The notes under the pieces: model-generated | The model's database searches: none | What the model was told of the DNA's origin: nothing | What the model saw: only the letters and a program-made list of their open reading frames with translations | Part shown: positions 53,640 to 64,000 of the stretch, piece after piece | Numbering within the stretch: position 1 is the stretch's first letter | Layout of the letters: each line of letters begins with the position of its first letter | Assembly: GCA_018398585.1 (NCBI GenBank) | Contig: JAGTTD010000011.1 | Span: 19,831,346 to 19,895,345, forward strand | DNA from: Simmondsia chinensis | Lineage: Eukaryota; Streptophyta; Magnoliopsida; Caryophyllales; Simmondsiaceae | DNA length: 64,000 nt | Reading direction: 5' to 3' | Program-made: the position numbers and the translations under genes

Positions 53640-56600
53640 TTGGAATTTGATACTTTTTGTAAGAATATGTTTGCATGAATTATCCAAATACTCCCATAAT
53701 CATCATGAGTCATGTTTCATTTTGGGGCATAAAATCATCAAAATTTAGTGAAGATACTAATATATTATTGAAAGAGTTTTTAATTTTAGCATTTTTCAAT
53801 GACAATCTATCAAAATTTTGACAAAAAACTGCCTGATTAATAAAATTTTAAAATTTAAATTACCTAAGTGATAAATTGTTTGAAACTCAAGTTACCTTAT
53901 TATATATATTAAAAAGTTAGGGTACTTAAGTGATAAATGCTCAAACCTCAAAGTATTTAAATGATAATTTACTTGATTTTTATTTTCACAAAACCTTCTC
54001 ATTCTTTTTTTTCTTTTTCCTCCGTAGGTGTTTTTTTCATTTCAACTGAGCTTAGGTTGCATGTCTTTCATTCTCTTGTCTTCATCTCCATCTAGTTCAA
54101 TATCTCACTGTTTTTGATAGCCTTACTGCAAAATTTGTATTCCAGTATGGTCCTAGGAAATTTGCATATTAGTAAGTTCATCAGAAAATATTAAAATAAA
54201 GTTGTCTGAGAATTTTTATTCTGAAAATTAGGATGATTTTCCTGGTTTTAGTCACTAACCTGCCTTAGGCTCGTAGCAACAAACCTGAGTAATTATATTC
54301 TAATTTAGGGAATAGAAATTATAGATGATTTAGTTGTTCTTGTAACCTATTTTGAATCGAGGTTTTCTAAATATGACTAATAATGATTTGGAAATATCTT
54401 GCACAAATAATAAATGGATTGTTTTAAGTAACTATTGGGTATTATCTGCTTGCCCAATTACCCATGCCAAGTTACCGAAACTAGTTGTCTGTTGGTGTTA
54501 GATTGCTGCCACGTGCCCTGAGCTGTAACGTTGGACCATGCATGTGTTGCTTTATGTAAACCATGATTTTAAGGATTGCTTTACGGGTTAACAATTTTGA
54601 ATAAAGCCCACTTTTGGTTCTCTGTAAAATGCATTAGAAAGAGAAAAATGCAATTTGAGAAAGATAGCAATCAAGAGAGAAAGAAGAGTTGACAAAGAAG
54701 AAGAAGACATAGTGAACCTGAGGAGCTCCGTTGGCTCGGTTCTTATGTTGTTAGGTCATCAACTTTGTTTTCTTTATATTTGCTTAGTATCTTGTGTTGT
54801 TGGTTGTTTCATTGGAAATTAATATAGTGTGTTTTTTTTTTTTTTTTGGGGGGGTGGGGGGGGGAGGAATCTTGTATGATCAACTTTGATTCCTCCTTTT
54901 TTTAATCGTCTTTATGCTATTTTGTCTGATCTGGTCCCTTGAAATTGTATGTGTTTAAAAGAATTGGTGAAATTATGATTGAAATTTGCAATTTAGGTTT
55001 TTCAGAAACAATTGAGAATGCATGTGTTCACTCCCTTGCGCTATATATATATATATGCATGCTAGGAAATTGATAAATTTTATTGTATTTTTGAATAATT
55101 TATTAAATTGATAGTGTGTATGGTTTACGTGTGAGAAAAAGGGTATGCTTCTCAAATTATGTGCAACCAATGCCATTAATTTTTATGTGGTTTGTGTAAA
55201 TCTCGGTTTATTCATGTTTTCACTAAATCTCTCAACCTTTTTTTAATTATTGCTGAGTGGGTCTTTTGTCAATTTCAATTGAGCTCAATTTGTATGTCTC
55301 CCATACTTATTTCTTCATTTTTATTGTTTTTAGTTTTGATTATCAGATTCCATGATTAATTGTAGGTGGCCGTGTTAGATGAGTTCATTTTTTTGGTGTT
55401 AGATTTTTTGTAGTTATTGTTAATCTAGTTTCATATATCACTAAATTGAGGGTTGATCATGCTCAGCTTACTATGAAATTGTGATTTCAAGTGTCCTAGT
55501 TTAGATCTTCGTGCCTCGGTATATTAGGCGAAGAGAGCACGTGTATTTTTAGTTTGCCGGGCCTACTACTTAGTTCTTGTGTTTGAAAGAATTGGTTAAA
55601 TTCTGATCAAAATTTGCAATTTAGGCCTTCAGAAGTAATGGTGAATGCATGCATTCACTCTCTTTCCATACATATGCTTTACCTTGAAACTAATAAATTT
55701 TAATGTGGTTTGGATGATTTATTAAACTAATAATGTGAATGGTTAGGGGTGAGAAAAAGGTTAAGATTAATAGCTTGAGTACTTTGTTCTTTACCATCAC
55801 TATTTGCGATACAACTTAATGGACATGATTGGATGACTATTTGATATAAGCTTTCTCTATTGTATTTTAAGTATTCGAATATTTATATTCTAATTAAGTT
55901 TGCTCTTTCTTTCCAGATGCATCCATTGATGGACATCGTGATTCTAATGATTTAAAAGAAACCTCCTCTATTAATGATTGCTTTTGGATAATTTTTGAGG
56001 TCTTCTTTCTTTTCTAATCTTCCAATTGTTCTGCTACTATACATGACTGTTCAAGTTTAATCACGCTATTGGTTTGGTTCCTTTCTTTTAAGTTTCATTT
56101 GGTGGCTTGTAAGTACAGTACCACATGGATTATTCTTATGATCCATTCAGTCGTAATGTTTAATTGTATAACTTGTGTTGACTACCCTGATGATGACTTT
56201 CATGATTTAAGGTCTTATTATCAAACCAAAATTTCTAACAAGTAGTGGTGAGGATAGTATTAACAAGTGAAAATTCCTTAAGGAAAGCAGTTAAAGGGTT
56301 TTTTTATTTATTTTTTTTGGGTACAAATGTTGGTAAAGAAGAGCCTTTCTAAGCCGTCAAATAGAAAGATAAAGATCCATCTAAAATTACAAATATAGCT
56401 AGTTATTCAAAAATAGGAAGCTTTTCATTCGAAGATTCTGACATATATTGTTTCATCTAGTATAAACTTAATATGGCTGGATCTGTGGTTTCAGATATTC
56501 TAAGCAAATGTTTGATGAGAATATGATGGTGGATTTTAGGATATGCTATAGATTACTATCACACACTAGTAGTAGCATCCAAGGGATCTGCCAAAAAGAT

Positions 56601-56680
56601 AAACGATTGAAGGGATTATGATATTTTTTAAGAGTGAGATGGGAGCCAAGTCAGGAAAATGGTTAGGAGTAACTATTACT
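53640..56680 (+). repeat. Segment copy B (about 3 kb)
   Basis: Uninterrupted homologue of copies A and C. It contains the T16 and G-rich run at 54832-54864 and the exon-like island at 55917. Confidence 0.7.
55917..55999 (+). pseudogene. Exon-like island, copy B (frameshifted)
   Basis: CTTTCTTTCCAG precedes ATGCATCCATTGATGG. Deletion of two bases after GTGATT, compared with copy A, breaks the frame. GAG|GT at 55997-56001 is the donor-like end. Confidence 0.3.
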
Positions 56681-56818
56681 CTTTTTTTTTTTTCTTTTTT
56701 TAGTTTTTAAAATTCTTACTCCTTTTCATCTCCTTTTCTCATTTTTTTTAAATTACGTTCTTATACGTTGAAATCTGATAAATCTATAATCTATAATAAT
56801 AACAATAATAATAATAAC

Positions 56819-56856
<38 letters not shown>

Positions 56857-56864
56857 TAAAAATA
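56681..56864. repeat. Hairpin-array remnant and (AAT)n microsatellite
   Basis: A T-rich stretch with TTCTTACTCC is followed by AATAATAAC repeats at about 56794-56860. Confidence 0.8.
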
Positions 56865-58545
56865 CAGCAATAACAACATAGCTAATGACTCAAGGGCTCC
56901 CGCTTACGCAGAGTCTAGGAGGGGTAGGATGTTGATGTGGTTTTTTACGTCTATCAAAATTTAATATTTAACCCTATCTACTAAACACATCTAAATTGAA
57001 GTGTATGGCGAGAGAGTGTTGAACCACAGGGACTAAGAGTATATGAAATTATTTTATGACCTAAATTGATTTGAATAAAATTGAGGGGTTTTTGTGTTAA
57101 TTAATCTAGAAAATAACAATTAAACTAAAATAATCTACTTCTAATCGGAAAGTGTATTAAATTGGAACCTAGGGTTTTGAATCCATTATTAGCCAATTAT
57201 TTTTGCATTAACTTTTAACTTGGGATTGTTAATTGTCACACTGGTAATGGTTTAGGCTACAAACTTCAACCTACTGAGGTGATGTTGTTAGTATCGCGTA
57301 TTGACCCTATCTAACTAAAACATTAGGAAAATAAGCTCAACCTAACGTATTGTTAATTATTACGTATTTACCCTATCTAACTAAAGCATAGAGAAGATAG
57401 GCTTTAATTAACAATTCGGTTAATACTATTACTGGATTAATTAATCCTAAGGCTGCAAGCACAAAGAATTAATTTATAAATATCAATCTCAACAATTAAA
57501 GGTTACAAACTCAATAATCATATTAATTGAATAAACAATTAATGCACAATACTTCATAGTATTTCTCACAATCAAGCAATTCATGTAACAAATAAATTAT
57601 CCCAAAATTAAAAGTAATACAAAAGTAAAAAGGCTAAGATTCATCTAAACCTAGAGAGCAAGTTAGCTCTCCATCAAGGATAAACTGGTGAAGAAGGAAA
57701 TGAATGAACTCATGTGGGTCTTCATGTTAATTTCGCTCACGTTCCAATTTAACGAAAAATAAAGACATTAAGAAAATGAGAGAGAGAATTGCAAGTGGTG
57801 TTCAAAAATAGAAAAAAAATCCGCCCTTAATACTCGTCCTCTTCCTCCCTTTATAATCGACGCTGCTTGCTTCCCCAAACCCTACCGGAGTTAGGCTGCG
57901 TTGATGGGCTTGGTGGTTGTGCGTTGATGATGGGCCAAGCTTGCTGGTTTTAGAGGTGGGTCGAGGATGACGGTGGTCTAGGCCTGAGTTGTTTTTGGGC
58001 TGTTAGGCTGCGTCGGTGGTGTTTGGGCTGTAACGCTGGGCCGCTGCTGGTGTCAGAGGTGAGTCGACGATGACGGTGGGCCTGGTATCGGTGGGCCGGC
58101 GATGATGAGCCTGAACGTGGGTGAGCTAGGACACGATGGCAGGGTTTGGGCCTTAAGGTATTGTAGCAAACAGGGGATGATGGTGACGTTGGGCTGTTTG
58201 GGCTGTGACGATGATGGTGTTGGGCTTCGGATACGGCAGCGGTGTGGGCGGGTAGGAGCGGGCCAAGCTTATATGTTGTTGTCCTGAATCTCAATTAACT
58301 TGATTTAATTATTTACGCATCGAATTTGTCTTATTTGCACCAGAATTTGTCAATTTTCGGAACTATAATTTCAAACATGTTAAACATAAAAACTACCAAA
58401 ATGACTGTAGAACTATAATTAAATAGGTGCAAAATAATTAAATAACAATTAAAAGATGCGTAAATCTAAGACACATCAGATGTACGCAGCCTTACCGCAT
58501 CAGGGTGAGACCCAGACGAGAGACTATTTTTGAGAATCCCTAACC
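56865..58545 (-). mobile_element. SINE 3' block (Au/TS-like), split by a solo LTR
   Basis: On the - strand the parts 58545-58479 and 56932-56865 join to TCTCACCCTGATGCGGTAAGG, CTGCGTACATCCTACCCC, CTGCGTAAGCGGGAGCC and a TTGTTATTG-like tail. This matches the conserved 3' body of common tRNA-derived plant SINEs (from memory). The GATGT target duplication of the inserted LTR lies exactly between the two parts. The SINE's 5' (tRNA-like) end is not clear. Confidence 0.65.
56933..58478. repeat. Solo LTR (1546 bp) inside the SINE
   Basis: It begins TGATGTGG and ends ACACATCA (inverted TGATGTG/CACATCA ends) and is flanked by perfect GATGT duplications (56928-56932, 58479-58483). No internal PBS, PPT or coding domain is seen. 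A GC-rich part (57890-58290) contrasts with the AT-rich rest. The family is not recognised and the orientation is undetermined. Confidence 0.85.
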
Positions 58546-58920
58546 TGATATTTGATGGTTATGATAGTTATTATAGATATGAAGCGTCTGTATGAAGAGT
58601 ATGTGAAGTATACATATCATGTTAGGCAAGTATGCATGGAAGCATATTGCAAGTAAACAAATAAACAAGTAAGGAAGCAAGTTAGCAAGTAAGCATGTAG
58701 GCATGGAGACATGGAAACATGGGAGAAGACTAGCATAGAAGCATAGAGACATAGGAGCCAGAGCAGAATGTAAAAGGTAAAAGATAAAAGCAAAAAAGCA
58801 TGTTAAGAGAGTAGAGAGTGTGTAGAGCGCTTGGAGCATATAAGCAACGGAGGGCGGGGGGGCGGGGGGGGGTAGAGGAAGTATAGAGAGAGAGAGTGAG
58901 AGAATATGGGCACATCAGTA
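58546..58920. repeat. Short degenerate repeats and G-rich run
   Basis: AAGTAAGCAAGTAAG-like and GCATGGAGACATGG-like motifs (58640-58750) are followed by a G/C run (58851-58871) and GA repeats (58884-58902). No gene is present. Confidence 0.7.
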
Positions 58921-59459
58921 ACATCAATATAATAATAATAATAATAATAATATTACATAAAAAAAAGTAAGAATTACTATTGGGAGAAATAGTAACCCTT
59001 ACACTTTATCCACTGTTTTGTTTTAAATATTCTTACTCTTTTTTCTCTCTTTTTCTCCTTTTTGTCCCATTAATTATATTTTTATATGTTAAATAAATAA
59101 TATAAATATGAGTTATTCTTGGGAGGAATAGTAATTTCTACTCTTTTTTATTTTTTACTCCTTTTCCTCTCTTTTTTTCCTTTTTTTTTCCCTTTTAATT
59201 GCATTTTTTATATATTGAAATTTGATATATTTTTTGTAAGAATCTCACTAATTTTATGCAAAAAATTCTGATATATCTATAATAATAATAAATAACAAAT
59301 AAAACATAAAAAGGAGTAAGAGCTATTATTGGGAGGAATAGCAACTCTTACTCGTACTTTTTTTTTTTTAATTTTTACTCTTTTTCTCATTTTTTCTAAT
59401 CCAATAGTAATTCTTATTCCATTTCTATTTTTTTTTGGATAAAATTCTTACTCTTTTTC
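58921..59459. repeat. Hairpin repeat array (third block)
   Basis: It has (AAT)n at 58928-58950 and hairpins at about 58967-59005, 59105-59145 and 59312-59352, with the same T-rich spacers as the other blocks. Confidence 0.75.
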
Positions 59460-60706
59460 CTCTCTTTTAATTTTAGCATTTTCCAATGACAATTTATCAA
59501 AATTTCGACAAAAGCTGTCTGATTGATAAAATTTTAAAACTTAAGGTTCTTAAGTGATAAATTGTTTGAAAATCAAGATTCCTCATTCTATATATTGAAA
59601 AGTCAAGGTACTTAAATAATAAATGCTCAAACCTCAAGATATCTAAATGATAATTTCCTTGATTTTTATTTTCACTAAACTTTCTCATTCATTTTTTTTT
59701 TAATTTTTTCCTCCGTGGGTGAGCTTAGGTTGCATGTCTTTCATTCTCTTTTCTTCATCTCCATCTAATTCGGTATCTCACTGTTTTTGCTAGCGTTACT
59801 GCAAAATTTGTATTCTAGTATGGTCCCATGAAACTCACATATTCATTATATGAGATAATTTAGATTAGTAAGTTCATCATAAAATAATTGAATAAACTTG
59901 TCTGAGAATTTCTATTCTAAAAATTAGGATGATGTTTTTTGACTTTAGTCACTCACCTACTTCAGGCTCGTAGCGACAAACCTGGGCATTTATATTCTAA
60001 TTTAGGGAATATAAATTATAGATGATTTAGTTGTTCTTGTAACCTGTTTTAAATCGGGGTTTTCTAAATATGGAAAATAATGATTTGGAAATATCTTGCA
60101 GTGTTTTTTTGCGAACAAATAATAAATGGATTGTTTTAAGTAACTATTGGGCATTATCTGCTTGCCCAATTACCTGTGCCCAATTAACCGCACCAGTTAT
60201 CCTATCGGCATTAGATTGTTGCCACGTGTTCCGAGCTGTAATGCTAGACCATGGCAGTGGTGCTTTATGTTAAACACAATTTTAAGGTTTGCTTTATAGG
60301 TTAACAATTTTGAACAAAGCCCTCTTTTGGTTCTTTGTAAAATGCATGAGAGAGAGAAAAATGTAAGTTTAGAGAGAGTGCATTCAAGAAAGAAAGGAGA
60401 GTTGACAAAAAAGAAGAAGATGAAGTGAACCTGAGGAGCTCGGTTGGCTTGGTTCCTATGTTGTTGGGTGGCTAACTTTGTTTGCTTTATCTGTATTTAG
60501 TTTCTTGCGCTGTTGGCTATTTCATTGGAAGTTAATACAGTGCTTTTTTATTTTTGGGATCTTGTGTGATCAACTTTGGTTCCTCACTTTTTTCTTCATC
60601 TTTATGCTATTTTGTCGTATTTAATCCCTAGAAATTGTATGTGTTTGAAAGAACTGGTGAATTTATGATTGAAATTTGCAATTTAGTTTTTTCAGAAATA
60701 ATGGAG

Positions 60707-60958
60707 AGTGCATGTGTTCATTCCCTTGCTATGTGTATGCATTGCTAGGAAGTAGATAAGTTTTACTATGTTTTTCAATGATTTATTAAATTGACAATGT
60801 GTATGGTTTAGGGGTGAGAAAAAGGGTATGCTAGTGCATGTGTTCATTCCCTTGCTATATATATGCATTGCTAGGAAGTAGATAAGTTTTACTATGTTTT
60901 TCAATGATTTATTAAATTGACAATGTGTATGGTTTAGGGGTGAGAAAAAGGGTATGCT
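60707..60958. repeat. Tandem duplication, 2 x 126 bp, in copy C
   Basis: The units 60707-60832 and 60833-60958 differ at only a few bases (TGTGTATG versus TATATATG). Copies A and B have one unit, so this is a recent local duplication. Confidence 0.9.
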
Positions 60959-61556
60959 TCTCAAATTATGTGCATTTAATGCCTTTAATTTTTATGTTGT
61001 ATGTATAAATCTCGGTTTATTCATGTTTTCACTTAATCTTTCAATCATTTTTACTTTTTGCTCAGTGGGTCTTTTGTCGATTTCAATTGAGCTCAATTTG
61101 TATGTCTTCCATACTTATTTCTTCATATTGTCTTTAGTTTTGATTATTAGATTCCATGATTAGTTGTAGGCGGTTGTGTTAAATGAAGTCATTTGTTTGG
61201 TGTTAGATTTTTTTTGTAGTTATTGTTGATCTGGTTTCATATATCGCTAAATTGAGGGCCGATCTTGCTTGGCTTACTTTAAAATTATGATTTCAGGTGT
61301 CTTGATTTGATCTTGGTGTCGTTGTATATTGGTTGAGGAGAGCACGAGGTATTTTTGGTTTGTTGGGCCTACTACTTAGTTGTTGTATTTGAAAGAATTG
61401 GTTAAATTATGATCAAAATTTGTAATTTAGGTCTTAAGAAGCAATGGTGAGTGCACTGGTTCACTCTCGTGCTATATATATGCCTTGCAATGAAACTGAT
61501 AAATTCTATTGTAATTTAGATGATTTATTAAATTGATAGTGTGTAGCATTCAAGGG

Positions 61557-63100
61557 TCTTCCAACAGACCAGAGCTACTATCGGCACACATGATCAAGAT
61601 GACACCCTTCCTACTCGGATCAAAGGTTATGCGGGTTCTGACATACCAACGATTGTGGTTTCCAACACCAACAATAATGAGGATTGGTTACAGCGCTCTA
61701 TAATTGTGCACACGTCGGGTGAGGTGAGTTTGGATAATATTCTCACCTTTATCAATGAGAACGATCTCCATGGCTTAACCCCTAAAGGGTTAAGCGCCAA
61801 TACTTTTGTCCTGGTTTGCAATTCCGCTCAGACTTTAGAGTCCTACCTCGGCCCTCGCCGTGAGATTCTTCTTAGGAAATTCAGCGAGGTTTCTAAATAC
61901 TCTGGCGAGGTCCTTGGATCAATTAACAGAAGAGTATGGATCAAGGTTTTTGGATTTCCTGTCCAATGCTGGACTATGGACTGCTTTTCTAACCTCGCGA
62001 GATTATGGGGGAAGTTAGTTAGGATAGACTCGAGGATGTCTGCAATGAGATGCATTGACGCGGCCAGAATCCTCATCAACACATGTTCCCCATCACTTAT
62101 TCATCGAATGGTACAAGTCTATTCTAATGAGGTGACCCGATTGGTCCTGGTCAAAGAGGGTAGCACAGAGCTGATTCCAGATTACTTTTCCAGTGTTGTT
62201 GCTTTGGCAGCATTGGCCAGATTAGCAAGAAAACATACCTCTTCGGCAATGAATCTGTACCGGGAACAACAGCGCACCACCCTAGCTCGCAATACCACAC
62301 TGGCTCATCATTCCCCTGTTCATAGGATGGCTGACGAGGGCACTATTAGACTAGTGTATGAGGAAGTACGCATAGTCGAGCTGTCGCGGGGTCAGCTTGC
62401 TTTCCATATTGAAGGTTAATATGTCAGTAGGTGGTCTGTGGAATGCAGTTGGCCACATGCTTCTCTTCCCCATCCGTCTTCACAGCGTGATGATCATATT
62501 CCAGTTCAGAAAGTACGTGGTAACCAACATCTACCTCCTTTGCTTCAGTGGGTGGAGAGTGACATAGCTAGTTTAGCTCAGCCTCATGCTCAATCACCAC
62601 AGCTTGAGAATGTAACTCAGAACCCTGCCAGTGAAGATGATTTTGGGTCCTCGGGGCCTATGTTCCCTCCAGGTTCTGAGCCTTCTACTTTGAGAAGGTC
62701 AGAGCCTTGTTTCGGGAGGCCTAGTGGAGTGGGGATGAAAAGAGGAAAAGGAATGCTGACAAAAAGGGAGAGGAAAGTGTTGAAGCACAAGGAGAAAGAG
62801 AATGAAAAGCGGGAGCTTCAAAAACTTCTGAAAGATATGTCGCTTACAAACAGCACGCTGAAAACAACCAAGACCTCAGGCAAGCAGAAAAAGGGGAATG
62901 AGGCAAAATGGGGAAATTCGTCAAAGACAGCCGGGAAGAAGAAAAAATGAAATAGGGGGAATCGGTACGATAAGATCTTGGAAGGAGAGTATGATAGGAT
63001 GATCTTGCAAGCGGAGCGGACAATAGAGATGGAAAAATTAGTAGGTCTTAAATTTGATGGTTTCGACCCACAAACAGTGGCAGAATTGTTTGCTAATTGA
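61557..63100 (+). pseudogene. LINE ORF1 (DUF4283-like), 5'-truncated, two stops
   Basis: One frame is open from the junction to 63100 except for TAA at 62417-62419 and TGA at 62948-62950. The N-terminal half has a plant LINE ORF1 pattern: SLDNILTFINENDLHGL, GEVLGSINRRVWIKVFGFP, VQCWTMDCFSNLARLWGKLV and CIDAARILINT, resembling the DUF4283 domain. The central part is Pro/Ser/Gln-rich and the following part Lys-rich (KRERKVLKHKEKENEKRE), fitting nucleic-acid binding. The last 50 codons read KFDGFDPQTVAELFAN. No CCHC knuckle is seen. The natural start is missing. Confidence 0.75.
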
Positions 63101-63321
63101 GGTGGATGAGTTGTTGGTTGAGGTTTCAATCCTGATCCTGTTTCCCGTGTTGTTTTTCTACTTTTTCTTCTTTTGGGATCCCTATTTTCTTTTGATTCCT
63201 GTTTGTTGATTGTTTGTTTTGGTCTCTTCTTGTTCCCACTTCTGTTTTGTGGGGTGGTTAAGGCTTCATCTTCTTGAGTTGCCTGGTTGTACTTTGGTTT
63301 GGCCAATAATTATGGAAAAAA
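61557..63321 (+). mobile_element. Non-autonomous LINE fragment with ORF1 and 3' tail but no ORF2
   Basis: It interrupts copy C within a conserved AGGGGTGAG stretch. It holds an ORF1 frame entering from the left junction, then about 220 bp of T-rich 3' tail, and ends ATTATGGAAAAAA. Endonuclease and RT are completely absent, although ORF1 and the tail are adjacent. A target duplication is not clear by eye because the site is a G run. Confidence 0.75.
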
Positions 63322-63492
63322 GGGGGTGAGAAAAAGGTTAAGATAAATAGCTTGAATACTTTGTTCTTTACTATCACTATTTGCAACACTACTTAATGGA
63401 CACGATTGGATTACTATTGACATAAGCTTTCTCTATTGTATTTTATGTATTTGGATATTTATATTTTAATTAAATTTGCTCTTTCTTTCCAG

Positions 63493-63576
63493 ATGCATCC
63501 ATTGATGGATGCCGTGATCACTAAGGATTTAAAAGAAACCTCCCTCATTAATGATTGCTTTTGGACAACTTTTGAG
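63493..63576 (+). CDS. Exon-like island, copy C (intact, 28 codons)
   Basis: CTTTCTTTCCAG (acceptor-like) precedes an 84-base block that starts ATGCATCCATTGATGG and ends TTTGAG followed by GTGCTTC (donor-like). It is open in the frame MHPLMDAVITKDLKE...WTTFE and its length is a multiple of three. Homologous blocks in copies A and B are more similar than their surroundings but broken. It may be a remnant exon of a duplicated host gene. The protein is not recognised, and it could also be chance. Confidence 0.25.
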
Positions 63577-63734
63577 GTGCTTCTATCTTTTCTAATCTCC
63601 CAACTATTCTGCTACGATACATGACTATTCAAGTTTAATCATGCTATTAGTTCAGTTCCTTTCTTTTAAGTTTCATTGGGTGGCTTGTATGCAATGTACC
63701 ACATGGATTGTTCTTATGATCCATTCAGTCATAA

Positions 63735-64000
63735 TGTTGGAACCAAATATAGGAAATATTATATTAACCATACGAAATAGAAAGATATTACATGAAACAC
63801 GTGGAAACGACGAAATACAGACAAAAAGTAGTAGTTGAGTGAGGTGGGGGTCACACTCTTTTAAGACGGTTTCGAACCCCTCTCAGATCTAAGTCGGTGC
63901 AGCAGGTACCGGCGTGCCGTCTCCAGGATACAATGCCCAACTAGGGTTGACACTTTTTTGGTCTGCACAACTTCGAAAGCCAGAGCCTCCATAACACCTT
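63735..64000 (-). repeat. E6-type LTR, left part (cut by the window edge)
   Basis: It starts TGTTGGAACC, right at the break in copy C. Shared blocks with the other two LTRs include AAAGATATTACATG, CACGTGGAAACGA and TTTTAAGACGGTTTC. It confirms TGTTGG as the true edge of this repeat. Confidence 0.7.

Larger units (their letters stand above)
59460..63734 (+). repeat. Segment copy C (about 2.5 kb without the LINE)
   Basis: Third homologue of A and B. It is interrupted by the LINE fragment (61557-63321) and ends where an E6-type LTR begins at 63735. Confidence 0.7.

Noticed and set aside
57950..58294. 114-codon His/Pro/Ser-rich frame on the - strand
   Set aside because: It is within the GC-rich part of a solo LTR and shows no domain; GC-rich DNA leaves few stops.
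47228..59459. CRISPR-like array from regularly repeated palindromes
   Set aside because: Spacers are not unique but part of the repeat unit, spacing is irregular, and the DNA is plant nuclear.
60692..60964. 90-codon frame with an internal repeat of about 42 residues
   Set aside because: It simply translates the 126-bp tandem duplication of non-coding copy C.
1..64000. tRNA or rRNA genes
   Set aside because: The only tRNA-related matches are primer binding sites and the SINE; no cloverleaf or rRNA block was seen.

Overview
This window is repeat-dominated nuclear DNA from a flowering plant, probably a eudicot. The signs are Ty3/gypsy elements primed by initiator tRNA-Met, Tat-type elements with a second RNase H and an antisense plant-mobile-domain gene, hAT-type non-autonomous DNA transposons, a tRNA-derived SINE block and a plant-type LINE ORF1 (DUF4283-like). 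I found no intact host protein-coding gene and no RNA gene. Nearly every coding stretch is a decayed transposon gene. Species assignment is not possible from the sequence alone.

Region 1 (1-24971) is a nest at least three deep. The oldest layer, E1, is a Tat-like Ty3/gypsy element on the + strand whose 5' end lies left of the window. Its order is gag, protease, RT, RNase H, second RNase H, integrase, then an antisense gene with a plant mobile domain (PMD) and a coiled coil, then a 1045-bp 3' LTR. It has been hit by E0 (1-1539, left edge), by a solo LTR (2840-3173, target duplication GAACT) and by E2 (7832-18497). E2 lacks pol and carries an unfamiliar reading frame of about 1070 codons. E3, a nearly complete chromovirus-like Ty3/gypsy element on the - strand (13008-18486, target duplication GAATC), landed inside E2's 3' LTR. 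Rejoining the flanks restores E2's LTR end and E1's second RNase H.

Region 2 (24972-38456) starts with an inverted chromovirus RNase H fragment. It then holds E4 (25766-34233), a second 5'-truncated copy of the E1 family with the same antisense PMD gene, split by a 797-bp hAT-like element. After E4 come an unidentified decayed - strand frame, a degenerate tandem repeat, and a primer-binding-site-like motif of another lost element.

Region 3 (38457-47227) is a non-coding LTR-bounded element (E6, LARD-like). It contains E5 (40205-43619), a gag-only LTR element (TR-GAG type) with PBS, PPT, a 5-bp target duplication and a 613-codon gag frame broken by two stops.

Region 4 (47228-64000) is AT-rich. 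It carries many copies of a short hairpin (arms built on GAGTTACTATT around GGGAGG) and three diverged copies (A, B, C) of a segment of about 3 kb, each with a short exon-like island. The copies have been hit separately: A by a 1.24-kb hAT-like element, the B-C gap by a SINE that is itself split by a 1546-bp solo LTR, and C by an ORF1-only LINE and, at the window edge, by another E6-type LTR.

The most interesting signal is functional linkage between E0/E2, E3 and E5. The unfamiliar-ORF family, the autonomous chromovirus and the gag-only element share the same tRNA-Met PBS, a similar leader start, a similar LTR 3' half, and an identical-stem motif (ATTCTTG-RGGA-CAAGAAT) just before the polypurine tract. 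This looks like one mobilisation consortium in which the pol-less members carry either gag alone or a large protein of unknown function.
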